Made by a program: the position numbers and the translations under genes. The notes beneath the pieces were generated by a model. It was not told the origin of the DNA, made no database searches, and saw only the letters and a list, made by a program, of their open reading frames with translations. Of a stretch of DNA of 64,000 bases, positions 19,578-28,549 are shown one piece after another. Source of the stretch: Litoribacter populi (lineage in GTDB: Bacteria; Bacteroidota; Bacteroidia; Cytophagales; Cyclobacteriaceae); NCBI RefSeq assembly GCF_007483685.1, contig NZ_VMKN01000001.1, positions 704,599-768,598 of the forward strand, given 5' to 3'. Each line of letters starts with the position of its first letter. The first letter of the stretch is position 1.

Positions 19578-20159
19578 ATGCTCGATTTTAAGGAAATTCT
19601 TTCGGTGACGTTAATCTTGTTTTCGGTCATCGACATATTGGGTTCAATTCCCATCATTATCAATTTAAGGCAGAAGGTTGGGCACATCCAATCCGAAAAG
19701 GCCACCATGGCCGCAGGGGTTCTTATGGTACTTTTCCTTTTGATAGGAAAGTCAATTCTTAACCTTTTCGGAATTGGGGTGGATGACTTTGCCATTGCCG
19801 GTGCATTAATCATTTTTGCTCTAGGTGCAGAGATGATATTGGGAATTGAGATCTTTAAGCCCGACCCGAGTGCAACGAGTAGTGCCTCCATTGTGCCGAT
19901 CGCTTTTCCATTGATTGCAGGTGCGGGAACGTTGACCACCATTTTAACCTTGAAATCCGAATTCACCCAATTGAACATCGGCGTGGGCATCGTGATCAAC
20001 CTGATCATTGTCTATATTGTCCTAAAAAGCACCAATTGGTTGGAAAGAAAGCTGGGAAAAACTGGACTTGATGTGCTTAGAAGAGTTTTTGGCATTATTT
20101 TGCTATCAATTGCCATTAAGATATTCAAAAGCAATTTATTTGAAGGAGTTTCCTTCTAA
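19578..20159 (+). CDS. MarC family integral membrane protein
   Basis: A 193-residue protein with about six hydrophobic segments. The family signature is seen at DILGSIPIIINLRQK (first helix), GVDDFAIAGALIIFALGAEMILG and VPIAFPLIAGAGTLTTILTL. MarC/SNARE-associated proteins are inner membrane proteins of unsettled function, and the old link to multidrug resistance has been withdrawn for E. coli MarC. rnhA starts 11 bp behind it. A possible but imperfect -7 box (TAATTTCG) lies about 15 bp upstream of the start. Confidence 0.9.
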   Translation: MLDFKEILSVTLILFSVIDILGSIPIIINLRQKVGHIQSEKATMAAGVLMVLFLLIGKSILNLFGIGVDDFAIAGALIIFALGAEMILGIEIFKPDPSATSSASIVPIAFPLIAGAGTLTTILTLKSEFTQLNIGVGIVINLIIVYIVLKSTNWLERKLGKTGLDVLRRVFGIILLSIAIKIFKSNLFEGVSF

Positions 20160-20170
20160 AGAAATATAAC

Positions 20171-20623
20171 ATGATTGTAATTTACACCGATGGAGCGGCC
20201 AAGGGTAACCCAGGGCCGGGAGGATACGGGACTGTTTTGATGTACAAAGATCACCGCAAGGAGCTTTCCGAAGGTTTCCGACGGACCACCAATAACCGCA
20301 TGGAGTTGTTGGCAGTCATCAAGGGCCTGGAGGAGCTTAAGGTGCAGGGGATTCCCGTGACCATCTATTCGGATAGTAAATATGTGGTGGATGCCGTGGA
20401 GAAAGGCTGGATCTGGTCTTGGCAGAAGAAGGGCTTCAAGGATAAGAAAAACGTAGATCTCTGGAAGCGGTACATTCCTCTCCACATGAGATTCAAACCT
20501 AAATTTGTCTGGGTGAAAGGCCATGCAGGCAACAAGGAAAATGAGGTCTGCGACCAACTAGCCGTAGAAGCTTCTATGATGCCCAACCTACCGCCTGATG
20601 TGGGTTACGAATCCCTCTCATGA
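20171..20623 (+). CDS. rnhA: Ribonuclease HI
   Basis: It cleaves RNA in RNA/DNA hybrids. The four catalytic acids are visible: Asp in IYTDGAAKGNPGPGG, Glu in NNRMELLAVIKGLE, Asp in IYSDSKYVVDAVEKGW and Asp in NEVCDQLAVEAS. The handle region WQKKGFKDKKNVDLWKR is present, as is the histidine-containing loop WVKGHAGN. At 150 residues it is the standard bacterial size. The methyltransferase gene overlaps its stop by 4 bp (ATGA), so translation is coupled. Confidence 0.96.
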   Translation: MIVIYTDGAAKGNPGPGGYGTVLMYKDHRKELSEGFRRTTNNRMELLAVIKGLEELKVQGIPVTIYSDSKYVVDAVEKGWIWSWQKKGFKDKKNVDLWKRYIPLHMRFKPKFVWVKGHAGNKENEVCDQLAVEASMMPNLPPDVGYESLS

Positions 20624-21333
20624 AAGTAGCCAAACCTTTTCGTTTCAAACAGTTTACAGTCGAACAGGACAAGTGCGCACTTAAGGTCAATACTGATGCG
20701 GTGCTTTTAGGTGCCTTGGCCAGATTTGACAAGCCCCTGAGCATATTGGAGGTGGGTACCGGTAGCGGTGTCATTTCTCTCATGCTAGCTCAGAGGTCTC
20801 CCAAAGCAATGATTACCGGAGTGGAAATCGAAGAGGGTGCTTTTGAGCAGAGTAAAGGCAACTTTCATATAAGCCCTTGGTCAGATAGGTTGGAGGTTTT
20901 TCACCAACCTTTCCAAAAATTCTCTCCAATTGGAAAGTTTGACCTCATCGTCAGCAACCCGCCCTATTTCGAAAACCATCTCCAAAGTCCCAAGCAAAAT
21001 CGTAACATCGCACTTCACACAAAAAGCCTTTCTTTTCAGGAATTGCTTGAAGGGGTGAAGGCTAATCTTTCTCCTGAGGGAAGATTTTTTGTTATTCTAC
21101 CCGAAAGGCAAATGGAGGAGTTGAGCCGGCTAGCAACTAGTCTTGGCCTGAACACTTTTTCTTCCATAAAGGTCTATGACAAGCCGGGAAGTCAAACATT
21201 GAGGGTGGTCAAAGGGTTTGCTTTTGATGATATTGGCAAGATTAATGAAGATACCATCACTATTAAAAATGCCAATAACGAGTACTCGCAGGAATATGCC
21301 TCCCTGCTAAAGGATTTTCTTTTGATATTTTGA
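20620..21333 (+). CDS. tRNA1(Val) adenine(37)-N6-methyltransferase-like (TrmN6/YfiC)
   Basis: A SAM-dependent methyltransferase with the TrmN6 pattern: F.FKQFTVEQDKCALKVNTDAVLLGA near the start, the SAM-binding glycine loop ILEVGTGSGVISLMLAQ (about 46), and the catalytic NPPY motif in DLIVSNPPYFENH (about 113). The NPPY motif marks N6-adenine methylation. The family methylates A37 of tRNA. It overlaps rnhA by 4 bp and is 237 residues, a normal length. Confidence 0.9.
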   Translation: MKVAKPFRFKQFTVEQDKCALKVNTDAVLLGALARFDKPLSILEVGTGSGVISLMLAQRSPKAMITGVEIEEGAFEQSKGNFHISPWSDRLEVFHQPFQKFSPIGKFDLIVSNPPYFENHLQSPKQNRNIALHTKSLSFQELLEGVKANLSPEGRFFVILPERQMEELSRLATSLGLNTFSSIKVYDKPGSQTLRVVKGFAFDDIGKINEDTITIKNANNEYSQEYASLLKDFLLIF

Positions 21334-21373
21334 GGTGTATATTAGTGGTAATTAATACCTTTTTTTATCCAAT

Positions 21374-22339
21374 ATGATTGTAAGCCGAAATATAAGACCT
21401 GCCCAAATTCTACATTATACTTGGAAGCAGCTACTATACTATACAACACTTTCCACTACCATCGTAATCCTTCACGATGTTTATGAGGTAGTATTCTTCA
21501 ACATTCCTTCCTATACTATTGCAGCGCTGGGGACTGCACTGGCGATCTTTTTAGGCTTCAAAAATGACCATGCCTATGACCGTTGGTGGGAGGCCCGCAA
21601 AATATGGGGGCTGATGGTCAATTACAGTCGTGCCTGGGCGAGACAGGTGATCACCATGATCATTCCAAAAAATGATGCAGATTATGCAGAAATAGCAGCT
21701 TTTCATCAAAAACTCGTTTATAGACATCTCGCATTTGTAAATGCCCTGAGGGTTTTTCTCAGAGTACGACACGCCTATAATGAACCAAAACAAAGAGAGC
21801 TTTTTGAGGATGAAAACACCTACCTGGATACAAAGCCATTTTTAGATCCCGCAGAATATGAAGAGTTTATAAAAAAAGATAACCCACCAAACTTCCTGTT
21901 GCAGCGACAGGGTGAAGACCTGAAATGGGCTTTTCAAAAAGGCTGGATCAGTGATTATCGCTTTGTGAAAATGGAGGAAACCCTTGTGGATTTCAACGAT
22001 ATTCAAGGTATGAGCGAGCGGATTAAAAACACTCCTATGCCACGTCAATACACTTATTTTTCCAGAGTGTTTGTCTTTATCCACTGTACCCTGCTCCCTA
22101 TGGTGTTTATCAGTGAACTGGGTTGGAAGACTATACCTACCGCACTGGCCGTTTCCTTTGTATTTTTGGCTTTGGATATGATAGGGGAGAGAACGGAAGA
22201 TCCGTTTGAAAACAGATTGGAGGATACGCCAATGTCCAGCTTGAGTGTGGCCATTGAGATTAATCTAAGGGAACAATTGGAGGAAAGCAAAAGTAACTTT
22301 CCTCCAAAGATCAAACCACAGGATGGGATTGTGTTTTAA
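21374..22339 (+). CDS. Bestrophin family ion channel (YneE-like)
   Basis: A 321-residue membrane protein with the bacterial bestrophin pattern: four hydrophobic segments, the pore-region stretch LGFKNDHAYDRWWEARKIWG (about 55-75), and YFSRVFVFIHCTLLPMVF followed by the second half. The sequence DMIGERTEDPFENRLEDTPM near 270 is the conserved acidic cluster that binds Ca2+ in eukaryotic bestrophins and is also conserved in bacterial homologs. Bacterial members conduct cations. The stop overlaps the stop of the convergent saccharopine dehydrogenase gene by 4 bp. Confidence 0.88.
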   Translation: MIVSRNIRPAQILHYTWKQLLYYTTLSTTIVILHDVYEVVFFNIPSYTIAALGTALAIFLGFKNDHAYDRWWEARKIWGLMVNYSRAWARQVITMIIPKNDADYAEIAAFHQKLVYRHLAFVNALRVFLRVRHAYNEPKQRELFEDENTYLDTKPFLDPAEYEEFIKKDNPPNFLLQRQGEDLKWAFQKGWISDYRFVKMEETLVDFNDIQGMSERIKNTPMPRQYTYFSRVFVFIHCTLLPMVFISELGWKTIPTALAVSFVFLALDMIGERTEDPFENRLEDTPMSSLSVAIEINLREQLEESKSNFPPKIKPQDGIVF

Positions 22340-23673
22340 GCAATGGCCATTTCCTTCTTTTCTTCGAAATGTATACCATGCTTATCCAGTTCATCAAGAA
22401 TTGGATTGTATATCTCCGGCTTAATAGGTAATTGAAGTCCAGTAATATCGAGTTTGCCGTCCAAAAATAAGTCTACGGCGATGGCTAATGGAAGACCTAC
22501 GGTTTTGGCCATGGCGGTATAATCTTGGTTTTGGCCTTTGATCACCAGGCTCGATGTTATCTTTTCGATGCCCTCCGGAGTCTGTACTTCAAACTGATGC
22601 TGCATGACTATCATGTCCTTATCGTCTGCTTTAAGCGACCATTTTTCCTCGAGCAGGGTCTGTAGGATTTTGGCTGGACTGCCTTTCAATATCGGCAAAA
22701 CTTCATCCGAAAACATCCCCAACCACTTTATCTTATCAATTACCTCATCGTCAATCCAGGGCAATAATTCATGTAACTTGTCTTCTTCGCTACTAGATTC
22801 ATGATAAGGGAGGAAACTGTTGAAAAACATCCGGTTGGTGAAGTTTTCCGGCAGATCCATTTGGAAACTGTCATCCGTGATGCCCAGTTGTACAAAAACA
22901 TCCCAGCTTTTGCAAAAACCGGCTCTTCTGAGGGTTCCACGAAGAATTGTGGGGATATTCTCCAGCCCATAAGTTTTCCTGTAGCTAAGCGAATCCCTAT
23001 TCGGATACCCGTCAAATTCCCCTACTTCGTCAAAATGGATAGGTTCGATCCTTCGGAAAAGCATATGGTAAGGAATGAATTTGAGTTTGCCGTTTCGGAT
23101 AAATCTAGATACTCCTTGTCCTGCCAATACCACATTTCTGGGATTCCAGGTGAACTTGTACTTCCAGGGGTTGTCCTCACTCTCAGGGGCAAGCAGACCG
23201 CCCGTATAGGACTTGAACATGGTAATTTGGTGGCCTTTCTGTTTTTCCTGATCGATGATTTTCATGGCTGACATATGGTCAATGCCTGGGTCAAGCCCAC
23301 ATTCATTGAAAAAAAGCAAATTTTTGCTCTTTATCTCCTCAGCCATGGCTCGGAGTTCATCAGATTCGTAGGATGCGGTGAAGAAGTGCTTGCCAAATTT
23401 CAGGCAGTCCTTTGCCACCACCGGATGCAAAAAAGCGGGCAGCATGGAGATTACCAGATCGGCCCGTTGGACGAGGGCTTCCCGGGCAGGTTGGTCATGG
23501 ATGTCCAGGATGGCAGCCTCTGCATTGGGTTGGCTTTTAGTTTTCTTCTCGGCCAGATCCAAAGAAGTATCGGCTAAGATGATTTTGCGGTTTTTTAAAT
23601 TTGCTTTCTCAATCAAATAATCAATTAGAACCGTAGCGGATTTTCCGGCCCCGATTATGAGGATGGTTTGCAT
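22336..23673 (-). CDS. Saccharopine dehydrogenase/reductase family protein
   Basis: The N-terminal Rossmann fold MQTILIIGAGKSATVLIDYL is followed by the pattern of saccharopine reductase (LYS9-like): VISMLPAFLHPVVAKDCLKFG, FFNECGLDPGIDHMSAMKII, and the C-terminal catalytic domain. The start is placed at MQTILIIGAG because the 30 residues upstream do not fit the family. In this family the enzyme acts in lysine breakdown or synthesis through saccharopine. Bacteroidota often carry it for lysine degradation, an inference here since no partner gene is adjacent. A run of AT-rich sequence separates it from the divergent cdd gene. Confidence 0.87.
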   Translation of the reverse strand: MQTILIIGAGKSATVLIDYLIEKANLKNRKIILADTSLDLAEKKTKSQPNAEAAILDIHDQPAREALVQRADLVISMLPAFLHPVVAKDCLKFGKHFFTASYESDELRAMAEEIKSKNLLFFNECGLDPGIDHMSAMKIIDQEKQKGHQITMFKSYTGGLLAPESEDNPWKYKFTWNPRNVVLAGQGVSRFIRNGKLKFIPYHMLFRRIEPIHFDEVGEFDGYPNRDSLSYRKTYGLENIPTILRGTLRRAGFCKSWDVFVQLGITDDSFQMDLPENFTNRMFFNSFLPYHESSSEEDKLHELLPWIDDEVIDKIKWLGMFSDEVLPILKGSPAKILQTLLEEKWSLKADDKDMIVMQHQFEVQTPEGIEKITSSLVIKGQNQDYTAMAKTVGLPLAIAVDLFLDGKLDITGLQLPIKPEIYNPILDELDKHGIHFEEKKEMAIA

Positions 23674-23812
23674 AATAGTTGGGTTAAAAGGATCAACTTG
23701 AAGATGGCCAATAATTTGTAGAGGAAAAAATAAATTACGAAAAATAAGCGCTATAGCGCCCATTTGTTATTTTTTTCGTTAATTGAATCCCTTTTGATAA
23801 TCCCCTTTTTAA

Positions 23813-24295
23813 ATGAGTAAGAGAATAGAAAAAATCGTCAGCCTGGAATCTTTTGAGTGGAGCGAGCTGGATGAAAACATCCAAAACCTCGTGGAGCAGG
23901 CCCGCATTTCTGCCTATAATGCATATGCTCCCTATTCCAAATTCCATGTGGGCGCGGCCCTGCTTATAGACAACGGTCAGTTGCTTTCGGCTAACAATCA
24001 AGAAAATGCCTCCTTCCCGGTAGGCAACTGCGCCGAAAGGGTGGTGTTGGGGTATGCTCATGCTAACCATCCGGATGCCAAGCCGCTCAAATTAGCCATA
24101 GCTGCCAGAAAAGGGGATGAAAAAGAACCTGTTTCGGTTACCCCATGTGGTTTTTGTAGACAAACTATTACGGAATACGAACAGCGTTACAAGCAGCCTA
24201 TTGAGATTTTCATGCTTGCTGCCGACGGCACTGTTCTTAAGGCTGCTGGGATTGATGAGCTATTGCCTTTCGGGTTCAAAGACCTGAACGGTTGA
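23813..24295 (+). CDS. cdd: Cytidine deaminase
   Basis: It converts (deoxy)cytidine to (deoxy)uridine in salvage. The zinc site is complete: Cys and catalytic Glu in VGNCAERVVLGY (about 64) and Cys-x-x-Cys in VTPCGFCRQTITEY. The stretch ARISAYNAYAPYSKFHVGAALL is the substrate-binding start of the family. At 160 residues it is a standard tetrameric-type enzyme with a short N-terminal extension. The convergent ThuA gene ends directly next to it. Confidence 0.95.
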   Translation: MSKRIEKIVSLESFEWSELDENIQNLVEQARISAYNAYAPYSKFHVGAALLIDNGQLLSANNQENASFPVGNCAERVVLGYAHANHPDAKPLKLAIAARKGDEKEPVSVTPCGFCRQTITEYEQRYKQPIEIFMLAADGTVLKAAGIDELLPFGFKDLNG

Positions 24296-25021
24296 TTATT
24301 GGTTGCCGGTAGCGGCATACCAAATGCCACCCAGCAGGTGCTTTAGAAACATTGGGTCTTGATAGGCGTGGTTGACATGCCCCAGAGCCGTGTAAAACAC
24401 CCTGCCACCGTCGAATTCATGATACCAGGCGATAGGGTGATAATTGATGTCCTGGTCGCCTGTGTCATAGGAGTTAGGGTCTACTTCCAGTATAACATGC
24501 ACATCCTTGTTGAAGTTTTTGAAATTGTACCACTCATCGGTCCAGAGCCATTCATCAGGCAGGTGAAGTGTGGAGGAGTGGTTGTTATTCTTGGTTTTTA
24601 CTTTTGCCGTCTGGATTTCGGGATGGCTGGCAAACTGGGCGCCAATCAGTTTATTATACCAATCCCATTCGTAAGAAGTGTCAGTAGCACTATGGATGCC
24701 CACTACACCTTTGCCATCTCGTACAAACTTTTTGAACCCTTCTTGATGATTTTCTCTGAAGATTTCACCTGTTGTATTTAGCAGAATAACCACATCATAT
24801 TCATGAATCCGCTCAGAAGCAAAAATGTCAATATCCTCGGTATGGTCAAGCAAGAAAAAGTTTTCTCGGGCAAGCTGCTTCAGTCCTTCCACGCCAGATT
24901 GTATGGACTCATGTCTAAAACCCTCTGTGGTGCTGATGGCTATAGCCTTAAACTGGAAATGCTGAGCCATCCCTATGAAAGGCATCATTAAAACCAGTAT
25001 TAGAAAGAAAAACTTTTTCAT
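24296..25021 (-). CDS. ThuA domain protein, secreted
   Basis: Starting at MKKFFFLILVLMMPFIGMAQ gives a clean signal peptide, so this ATG is preferred over one 60 bases upstream. The rest is a ThuA (trehalose utilization) domain with a class I amidotransferase-like fold. Family signs are TTEGFRHESIQSGVEGL (about 32), DVVILLNTTGEIF, GKGVVGIHSATDTSYEWDWY with the conserved HSATD, and GRVFYTALGHVNHAY near the end. ThuA proteins in Bacteroidota are secreted sugar-related proteins, but the activity is not settled. The VanX-type gene upstream is 10 bp away, so the two may be one transcript. Confidence 0.9.
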   Translation of the reverse strand: MKKFFFLILVLMMPFIGMAQHFQFKAIAISTTEGFRHESIQSGVEGLKQLARENFFLLDHTEDIDIFASERIHEYDVVILLNTTGEIFRENHQEGFKKFVRDGKGVVGIHSATDTSYEWDWYNKLIGAQFASHPEIQTAKVKTKNNNHSSTLHLPDEWLWTDEWYNFKNFNKDVHVILEVDPNSYDTGDQDINYHPIAWYHEFDGGRVFYTALGHVNHAYQDPMFLKHLLGGIWYAATGNQ

Positions 25022-25031
25022 AGTGATAGGC

Positions 25032-25793
25032 TTATTCCACAATTTTAAATTTTTCTGCTGCCTGCTTACGGGTAAAAGCATTGAAGTGCCACCACTCGCT
25101 GCCGATTCCGTGGAAACCAGCCTGACTCATTACTTCACGCAACAGTTTTCGGTTCTCCACATGCTTTCGGGTGATTTTTCCTTCCCTGAGCATCTGACCC
25201 TCACGGTCAGGGTATGCCGCATAGCCAAAGTAATCGTACTTGGTCCCCATGTCAAGCGGTTTGCCAGTTTCTTTTCGGGCGATGGTCAGATCTATAGCCA
25301 CACCATAATTATGTAAGCCTCCGACCTTTGGGTCTGCAACATAAAGTGGTTTGATGCTGTCGGGTTTGTCGAGGTTGTCCCAGAGGATTTGCTGTACGGC
25401 TCTAGGCCTCACCCCATCGTAGACAAGGAAGGTCAAGCTTGAGTCTTTTTGCTGCAAATACTGATAGGCTTTTTTCAACATGTCACTAACTTCAGGTTGT
25501 AGATAAGCATTTTCCAAGTCATCATATACGTCTTGTCCGAAAAAATTGTCGGTGCTGCTATATTTAAGGTCTACTATGACCTCGGGGATTTGCTGCTGAA
25601 TGTTTACCAAGCCAGCATCCAAAAACCTTTCATCCCAGGCCGAAAGAGTTTCACTTTCCTCGGAGAAATCAAACGACCTGGCGGATGACTCGTCCACCTC
25701 AAAAGTCGCCGGCCCCAAGTCCTCAGCACTGATAGTATCCTTGGGCTCCGAACAGGCAACCCCTAGCACAAAAACCAGCCAATATCTTTTCAT
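25032..25793 (-). CDS. D-alanyl-D-alanine dipeptidase (VanX/DdpX, M15D), lipoprotein
   Basis: The N-terminus MKRYWLVFVLGVACSEPKD has a lipobox-like VAC, so the protein is probably lipid-anchored. The peptidase domain covers about 55-250: NLEN-type strand YSSTDNFFGQDVY, VYDGVRPRAVQQ, the zinc ligands in GGLHNYGVAIDLTI (His and Asp) and the EWWHF motif (catalytic Glu, third zinc His). It should cleave D-Ala-D-Ala dipeptides released from peptidoglycan. It is not a vancomycin-resistance cluster, since vanHA are absent. Confidence 0.9.
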   Translation of the reverse strand: MKRYWLVFVLGVACSEPKDTISAEDLGPATFEVDESSARSFDFSEESETLSAWDERFLDAGLVNIQQQIPEVIVDLKYSSTDNFFGQDVYDDLENAYLQPEVSDMLKKAYQYLQQKDSSLTFLVYDGVRPRAVQQILWDNLDKPDSIKPLYVADPKVGGLHNYGVAIDLTIARKETGKPLDMGTKYDYFGYAAYPDREGQMLREGKITRKHVENRKLLREVMSQAGFHGIGSEWWHFNAFTRKQAAEKFKIVE

Positions 25794-26122
25794 AGTTTTT
25801 CTTTTATTTCACTTTGTGCCCCCATTATCAACTTTGAGCGACTTCTTTAAAACTTGGTGCGACCCTGTCTGCCGCCAGGCAGGTTTGTGACCAATTTCGA
25901 TTTCATCCCTTCGTGACCTTATTTTTCTCTTCGTGCCCATTGTGTCGTGCCCATTGTGCCCCTATATCTCCCTTCTGCGACTTCTTTTTAACTTAGAGTG
26001 ACTTGGTGACCATTTAATTCCGCGAAGAAGTCTCTCGGCTTTAATTGGCCAGAAGGCTTTGTGCCCTTCTTTTTGCTTTGTGCCCATTGTGCCCCTCTCC
26101 CGTCTTCCGTCTCCGGTCTTTT
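25794..26122. repeat. 329-bp spacer of degenerate repeats, no gene
   Basis: It contains at least four versions of the phrase TTTGTGCCC or CGTGCCCATTGTGCCC, two diverged copies of GCGACTTCTTT..AACTT..GTGACTTGGTGACC, and a hairpin CTGCC-GCCA-GGCAG at 25869-25882. The copies are imperfect and direct. No coding frame, RNA gene or IS is seen. Confidence 0.55.
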
Positions 26123-26884
26123 TTATCCCATCTCCTTTCTCACAATCGTACTGCTCGCTTGGGCTGTAGGTAGTACGACCACATCAGCCAAAACCACATG
26201 TGCTGGGCGGGTAGCTGCAAATACTACAATGTCAGCAATGTCTTGGGCTTGCAAGGGTTGGTAACCTTGGTACACCGGGCTTGCCCGCTCAGTATTCCCT
26301 TTGAATCTGATCAAGGAAAACTCGGTTTCAACCAGCCCTGGGTGTATTCCCATCACCTTGATGCCAAACGGGTTGAGGTCAATCCGCATACTTTTGGTAA
26401 GGGCATCCACAGCATGCTTACTTGCGCAGTAGACATTGCCGTTAGGGTAGACCTCCTTGCCGGCTATCGAGCCTATGTTGATGATTTGGCCGGACTTCCT
26501 TTCAGTCATTCCTGGGATCAAGGCTTTGCTCACGTAGAGCAGACCTTTCACATTGATGTCGATCATCGCATCCCAATCGTCCAGATCTCCGGTCTGAATG
26601 GGGTCAAGGCCATGTGCATTCCCCGCATTGTTGATCAAAAGGTCAATATTTCTCCAATCCTCGGCTAACCCACTGATAGCGCTTACCACCTCAATTTTAT
26701 CTCTGACGTCAAAGACCAGATACGTATATTTTGTCCCTGCCGGCAATTCATCCTTCAGCGCCTTTAGCCGTTCTTCCCTTCTTCCGCAGGCAATGATGTC
26801 GAAGCCGTTTTCAGCTAGGGCCAAGGCGCAAGCTTTCCCTATTCCGGAAGTAGCCCCAGTCACAAATGCAATTTTATTTCCCAT
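26123..26884 (-). CDS. Short-chain dehydrogenase/reductase (YdfG-like)
   Basis: A classical SDR of 253 residues: cofactor loop TGATSGIGKACA (about 9), LLINNAGNAHG (about 84), catalytic Ser in INIGSIAGKEVYPNG, and Y-x-x-x-K in VYCASKHAVDAL (about 151). The Arg after the second strand (CGRREERL) points to NADP(H). The order and IHPGLVETEF match the NADP-dependent 3-hydroxy acid dehydrogenase group (YdfG). The substrate is inferred only. It is monocistronic by spacing. Confidence 0.9.
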   Translation of the reverse strand: MGNKIAFVTGATSGIGKACALALAENGFDIIACGRREERLKALKDELPAGTKYTYLVFDVRDKIEVVSAISGLAEDWRNIDLLINNAGNAHGLDPIQTGDLDDWDAMIDINVKGLLYVSKALIPGMTERKSGQIINIGSIAGKEVYPNGNVYCASKHAVDALTKSMRIDLNPFGIKVMGIHPGLVETEFSLIRFKGNTERASPVYQGYQPLQAQDIADIVVFAATRPAHVVLADVVVLPTAQASSTIVRKEMG

Positions 26885-26946
26885 TATGGTGTCCTGTCAA
26901 ATTTATGTTAGCCTACAATTTAGAGAATTATCTGCAAGTAGGAAAT

Positions 26947-26971
26947 AAAAAAGGCCCTCAATTGAGAGCCT
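26947..26971 (-). terminator. Terminator of the ubiE-porT operon
   Basis: On the minus strand AGGCTCTC-AATT-GAGGGCCT is followed by TTTTTT, shortly past the porT stop. Confidence 0.85.
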
Positions 26972-26979
26972 GATATCTG

Positions 26980-27753
26980 TTATTGGAAATTGAGGTAGAT
27001 GGTTATGGTCTTCATCCTGATGTCGGAAATGGCTCCGGCGTAACTGGTATTGGTATGGGATTCCTTATAGAGGTTGCGTAGACCATGGGAAAAACGGATC
27101 TCAGGAGAAAACTTGAAATACTCAAAGTAAATGTCAAAACCCATCCCAAATTCCAGGGCAATATCACTGCCCAAGATTACTAAATCATCCTCATTTGCCT
27201 CATCCTGCCCCTTGGTTCTGAACTGGGCATTTGCTCCGCCTATGAAGAACATCCGAGTGTTGTTGAAACGTTGGGATTTATATTTGAATAACAAAGGGAA
27301 TTCTACTAAAGTGGCTTCGGTAAAAACATCCGTAGTAGTCAATGGAATACTTTCCCCAGGGGAATAATCCGGAATATCCGTACGGCCATAGGTATTGACA
27401 AGTGTTCTATATTCATAGAAGCCCACTTTGGGAGTGAACATGACATTTAATTGGTCATGTAGTCTCAGTGTGGTAAGAAAGCCTAGAGAGAAGCCCTGAG
27501 AATACACCGGCTGTATGCTGTGGATGAAATTATACGGACCATTGGGATCCATAAAGGCATCCGAATATTGGAGTCTGAAGGAATTGGTATGTCCTGCAAG
27601 AAAGAACCCATAAGATATGAGATCGTCATCCTGCCCGGCGGTACTCAGAATCTTTTGTCCAAAGGAGTTTAAAAAAATGAAGGAGAAAAGGAAAGTAAAG
27701 GCTACTTTTCTCCAATATAAATTGAGGCTATTCCAAATGTTAAAGGTTTGCAT
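26980..27753 (-). CDS. porT: PorT/SprT-family outer membrane protein of the type IX secretion system
   Basis: A beta-barrel protein with an 18-residue charged N-region and then hydrophobic [17 protein letters not shown] as signal peptide. The mature part has the PorT pattern: [50 protein letters not shown] and [20 protein letters not shown]. PorT is needed for secretion of cargo with C-terminal sorting domains and for gliding in some species. The only usable ATG lies 52 bp inside the end of ubiE, so it is coupled to that gene. The terminator follows directly. Confidence 0.85.
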   Translation of the reverse strand: MQTFNIWNSLNLYWRKVAFTFLFSFIFLNSFGQKILSTAGQDDDLISYGFFLAGHTNSFRLQYSDAFMDPNGPYNFIHSIQPVYSQGFSLGFLTTLRLHDQLNVMFTPKVGFYEYRTLVNTYGRTDIPDYSPGESIPLTTTDVFTEATLVEFPLLFKYKSQRFNNTRMFFIGGANAQFRTKGQDEANEDDLVILGSDIALEFGMGFDIYFEYFKFSPEIRFSHGLRNLYKESHTNTSYAGAISDIRMKTITIYLNFQ

Positions 27754-28424
27754 TGTGTGTTTTTAAAGCCTACTTTTCTCAGTACCTGCAGAAAGTCCTC
27801 CCCATCGGGAAATGCCTGTACTGATTCCGGTAAATATGTATAAGCAGAATTGTCCTTCGAAACAATTTTACCGATTTTAGGCAAAATGTGCTTAAAATAA
27901 AAATTATACAACTGTTTCATTGGAAACCTTTTCGGTTTTGAAAACTCAATAATGACTGTTTTCGCACCAGGTTTCAAAACGCGGTTCATATCCGCGAGAC
28001 CTTTTTCAAGGTTCTCAAAGTTTCTTACCCCAAAAGAAACGATGACAGCATCGAATTTATTTTCCTCAAACAGCAGCTTTTCGGAATCACCCAACTGAAG
28101 ATCGATTTTATCTTCAAGCTTACGCTTTTTAAGTTTTTTTCTTCCTTCAGCAAGCATTCCCTCAGAGATATCTACTCCAATAACTTTGTCGGGATTTAGG
28201 GCCAATGCCTCTATGGCGAAGTCCCCTGTTCCAGTAGCAATGTCCAAGATCAATTTAGGATTGTCGGCTTTGAGCAGCTTGACGGCCTTCTTTCGCCAGA
28301 TGATATCAATTCCCATGCTAAGAACATGATTCAGCAAATCATATCTTTTGCTGATGTTGTTAAACATGGTGGCTACCTGAGCCTTTTTTCCTTCGTTCTG
28401 ATCCTTGTAGGGTACTACTGCCAT
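27702..28424 (-). CDS. ubiE: Demethylmenaquinone methyltransferase UbiE/MenG
   Basis: A SAM methyltransferase of menaquinone synthesis: [24 protein letters not shown] (about 17-40), SAM loop [14 protein letters not shown] (about 60), the acidic strand [11 protein letters not shown] and the conserved [17 protein letters not shown] region. In Bacteroidota, which use menaquinone, only the menaquinone step is expected. The 3' end overlaps porT by 52 bp. Confidence 0.95.
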   Translation of the reverse strand: MAVVPYKDQNEGKKAQVATMFNNISKRYDLLNHVLSMGIDIIWRKKAVKLLKADNPKLILDIATGTGDFAIEALALNPDKVIGVDISEGMLAEGRKKLKKRKLEDKIDLQLGDSEKLLFEENKFDAVIVSFGVRNFENLEKGLADMNRVLKPGAKTVIIEFSKPKRFPMKQLYNFYFKHILPKIGKIVSKDNSAYTYLPESVQAFPDGEDFLQVLRKVGFKNTQCKPLTFGIASIYIGEK

Positions 28425-28523
28425 GGGGTGATTTTGTAATTGAAGCGCAATATTACTAAGTAAACCCGAGCATTGGAAAAATGTTAATGATTAATTGAAG
28501 CATAGATGTTTTTAGGAAACCCT

Positions 28524-28531
28524 TACCTTTG
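28524..28531 (+). promoter_or_regulatory. -7 box TACCTTTG of engB
   Basis: It matches TAnnTTTG and lies 18 bp upstream of the engB ATG at 28550. The -33 element is weak (TTG at 28495-28497 is too distant). Confidence 0.4.
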
Positions 28532-28549
28532 TGGAAAATTAAGACTCAG

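Noticed and set aside
25032-25793. Vancomycin-resistance gene cluster
   Set aside because: The VanX-type dipeptidase stands without vanH, vanA or vanRS; it is likely peptidoglycan turnover.
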